Assembly: GCA_038373865.1 (NCBI GenBank)
Contig: JAXGGA010005208.1
Span: forward strand, 16,255-80,254
Length of the DNA: 64,000 nucleotides
DNA from: Uloborus plumipes
Lineage: Eukaryota; Arthropoda; Arachnida; Araneae; Uloboridae
Direction: 5' to 3'
A program made the position numbers and the translations under genes. Numbering within the stretch: the first letter of the stretch is position 1; every line of letters starts with the position of its first letter. The notes under the pieces were generated by a model. The model worked only from the letters and a program-made list of their open reading frames with translations. It was not told the origin of the DNA and did no database searches. Shown piece after piece: positions 61,605-64,000 of the stretch.

Positions 61605-61809
61605 CTTGATGCCGACATTACGAAATGGGAATGGTACTTCTGCTTAGTGCTATGCTTTAGTTGGTTGACACTGGGCCAAATTGTATGCCTATGGATAGCA
61701 TTTGGTCCCCTTCAACCAGCTGTAGTTAGCATTCTGTACTCCAAAAGAAGTTACTGTAGAAGAAGACTGCTAAGATGCTTTGAATCCTATGAAAAGTATT
61801 TGCCAATCG
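61605..61809 (+). CDS. Exon resembling the C-terminal transmembrane part of a 7TM receptor
   Basis: A strong acceptor (TTTTTCTGTTTCTTTTAAG) ends at 61604 and a GTATGT donor starts at 61810. The 205-nt exon reads LDADITKWEWYFCLVLCFSW, then a continuous hydrophobic stretch LGQIVCLWIAFGPLQPAVV and SILYSKRSYCRRRLLRCF. A Trp/Pro-containing helix ending in an x-P-x-x-x-x-x-L-Y motif followed by a basic, Cys-bearing amphipathic segment is the arrangement of TM7 and helix 8 in rhodopsin-like receptors (NPxxY replaced by QPAVVSILY). Family unknown: no orphan-receptor match I can name with confidence. The other frames contain stops. Another multi-pass membrane protein is possible. Confidence 0.6.
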
Positions 61810-62629
61810 GTATGTGTATTTCTTTTAATGCTTTAACAAATATTTTTAATGCAACAACAACATTTTTTTTTTGGAAGATAAGTTTTTAAGAACGCATTTT
61901 AGGTTTAACATGCAAATTTTTCATAAAGTTTTATTTGTGTAAGATTTCTAATTTTATTGTTTCATTAAAGGAATATTCATTTTACCACCGAATACCGTGT
62001 CTACAACCCTTGTCACATTTGTATGATTTTTTTTCCAGCTATTAATTTATATAATCTAAACAGTATCTAAATAAATCTAATAAGCGTAGTACGATATCAA
62101 AATAGTAATAGAAAGAATTATTAGCAACAAAACGACACTGAAAATGACAAAACTGAAAATTATAATAAGTAATATATATATATGAGTAGTATATATGTAG
62201 GAGTAGCAATGAATAAAATGTAAATCACAAAATTCGATTGATATAATTGAACTAAAACGTTTCATGTGCATTTTTCTGCCTGAAAAAAAATAAAGTTTAA
62301 GTAGCCAAGTTACATTTATGTACTGAGAATATTTCATATCGTAGAGAAGATTTTGAACAGTAATAAATTGAATACAAATTGAGTTGAAAGTAAAGAGAAA
62401 TTTTCCCCTTTTAGTGTAGGCAGACTAATAAACAGCACAAATGACAATATTCAAGTAAATATAGAGTGCCGAACATTTATAAAAATACTTGAGGGAGTGA
62501 TCTATCATTTTCATTTTCTTTTACACTGCTGTATTTAAGAATTTTTATTTAATTTTTATTTTTTTGAGCAATGATGATTGTTATTTAATCTCATTTCGAC
62601 CGTAGTTGCCGTTGTGGTTTCTTTTTCAG

Positions 62630-62670
62630 ATTGGACATGGATCACGTTCTACCCGTCCACCTACTCCTGA
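62630..62670 (+). CDS. Possible last exon of the receptor-like gene
   Basis: Acceptor GTTGTGGTTTCTTTTTCAG ends at 62629. Joined in phase 1 to 61809, the frame reads ...KYLPI-DWTWITFYPSTYS-stop (TGA at 62668-62670), a plausible short cytoplasmic tail ending before a CA microsatellite. The acceptor is strong, but the coding part is only 13 residues, so the pairing is tentative. Confidence 0.35.
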
Positions 62671-62757
62671 TGCAGGTCATCCTCTGGTCCTCGGCCTAAG
62701 CTCCTACTTGTGGTGGCGCGAAAGTCTTACACACACGCATACACATACAATCTGCAA

Positions 62758-62893
<136 letters not shown>

Positions 62894-63112
62894 CATACAC
62901 ATACACATAAATACGCACAAACAAACACGCATCACCTATACATACACATAAATACTCACACATCTATCTCAAATTTATAATTACTATAAAAATAATTTGA
63001 ATTCAAGATGTGAAATTTCAATTTAATACTATTATTGTTTTAGCATTACACACACACACATACAATCAACAGTCACAACTAAGCACACATTCACACCACA
63101 GCACCTATACAT

Positions 63113-64000
63113 TAGGGTGAGTCGAAAAAATCGATTTTTTTATTTCGAAATCGCATTACCTCTCAAAAGTTGTGGTTTAGTGTCCACAACTTGGGAAAAA
63201 TAAGAAAAAAATTCTAAGTTGACGTCTTCGGTTCGCGCATGAGGCTCAAAGTTGGAAAAAATATGTTAAAAATGGAAATTTTCAAAAGGAAAAAAGAAAA
63301 AAAAATTGTAACTTTTTATAATGCAACTGCCATAAGCTGTAAATATTTTGTGCATTTTTAATCTAAAAAAGTATTTTATAGCTTTTACATACGATCATTA
63401 GTTTGCACATCAGCCTTAAATTGGGCTAAAATCGCCTACAATGTCAAATTTCGAAAATATCGATTTTTTTTTAGTTCGAAATCGCATTACCTCTCAAAAA
63501 TTGTGGTTTGGTATCCAAAATTTGGGAAAAATAATTAAAAAAAAATCTAAGTTGACTCCTTCGGTTCGCGCATGAGGCTCAAAGTTGGAAAATATATGCT
63601 AAAAATGGAAATTTTCAAAAAATAATTTGAAAAAAAAAAGTAATTGTTTTCTATCGAATCTGATTTAAATTGTTAGTAGATAACATAATTTGAACCGAAG
63701 AAATATACATATAACTTTTAGAAGATACATTCTGTTTGTGCATAAGGCTCAAAATATGAAAAAAAAAAAAGTCTAAAACTGAACCAGAACGCACTACGTC
63801 GGCACTGTGCCGGTATCTTTTTATTCTACAGCCGACTTGTCTAGACATTACACATATTCTAGGAGACAGTTCGAAGTCCCTGCAGTCTGCACTCCCTTTG
63901 GTTGTCACTTAGTCAGCTAGACCCGCCAAACAAACAGTATCTTTAATTAGCAACTGAAAGTGGATCAAAAAGTACAGCGTGTTTAGCTTTGGGTGAGTTT
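63113..64000 (+). mobile_element. Left part of a TAGGGTG-ended transposon, cut by the window edge
   Basis: Begins TAGGGTGAGTCGAAAAAATC directly after CA-rich DNA. A block starting TTCGAAATCGCATTACCTCTC recurs 331 bases later (63144 and 63475) together with CTTCGGTTCGCGCATGAGGC, giving an internal direct repeat. The TAGGGTG(G/A) start matches the end of the nested element at 17036, which suggests the same broad transposon group. The right end and any gene are outside the window. Confidence 0.5.

Overview
The window looks like AT-rich, repeat-dense nuclear DNA from an animal, most likely an arthropod and possibly an arachnid. Three things point this way: spliceosomal GT-AG introns, tRNA-derived SINEs with target-site duplications, and Tc1/mariner and hAT-type transposons with many MITEs. 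The arachnid guess rests on recalled resemblance of the transposase families and is weak. There are no operons or bacterial signals.

The centrepiece is a nested DNA transposon at 15859-20741. A Tc1/mariner element with DD36E spacing (Incomer-like) sits in a (TA)n microsatellite. Its 27-bp terminal inverted repeats (TIRs) are intact and its transposase ORF is nearly complete. A second, unrelated 3660-bp element has inserted into the last codons of that ORF. It has a CTAGGGTGGTCC terminus, a 5-bp target duplication (CCGAC) and a spliced DDE-type transposase with a CxxH motif. The insertion costs the outer transposase only its last two residues. The inner transposase gene has a one-base frameshift and a premature UAG.

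Left region (1-15 kb): a duplicated ~0.65-kb segment, several TA-flanked CACTGTAAAAA MITEs (one carrying a tRNA-like segment), two copies of an exactly 108-bp MITE with CCCA(G/A)GTAGCAC ends and 2-bp target duplications, a LINE reverse-transcriptase scrap, and one good 54-nt internal exon at 15120-15173.

Middle (21-42 kb): a ~1.5-kb interspersed repeat set in ATT microsatellites, low-copy segmental repeats, an internally deleted Tc1-like element, a non-autonomous hAT element whose right end has been amplified into a 138-bp x 5 array, and a 2.2-kb TIR element without a gene.

Right region (42-64 kb): a 3.63-kb tandem duplication grading into ~390-bp tandem repeats, with Tigger-like and CCCAAGTAGC-ended MITEs and a SINE with a perfect 14-bp duplication. 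After this come a long foldback, a ~330-bp tandem array, and a few exons of genes I cannot name: a minus-strand terminal exon near 54.2 kb, and a plus-strand exon near 61.7 kb that resembles the C-terminal part of a seven-transmembrane receptor. The window ends inside another element with a TAGGGTG terminus.

Host coding content is very low. Nearly everything identifiable is mobile DNA or its debris, and the host exons are isolated pieces of long, intron-rich genes.
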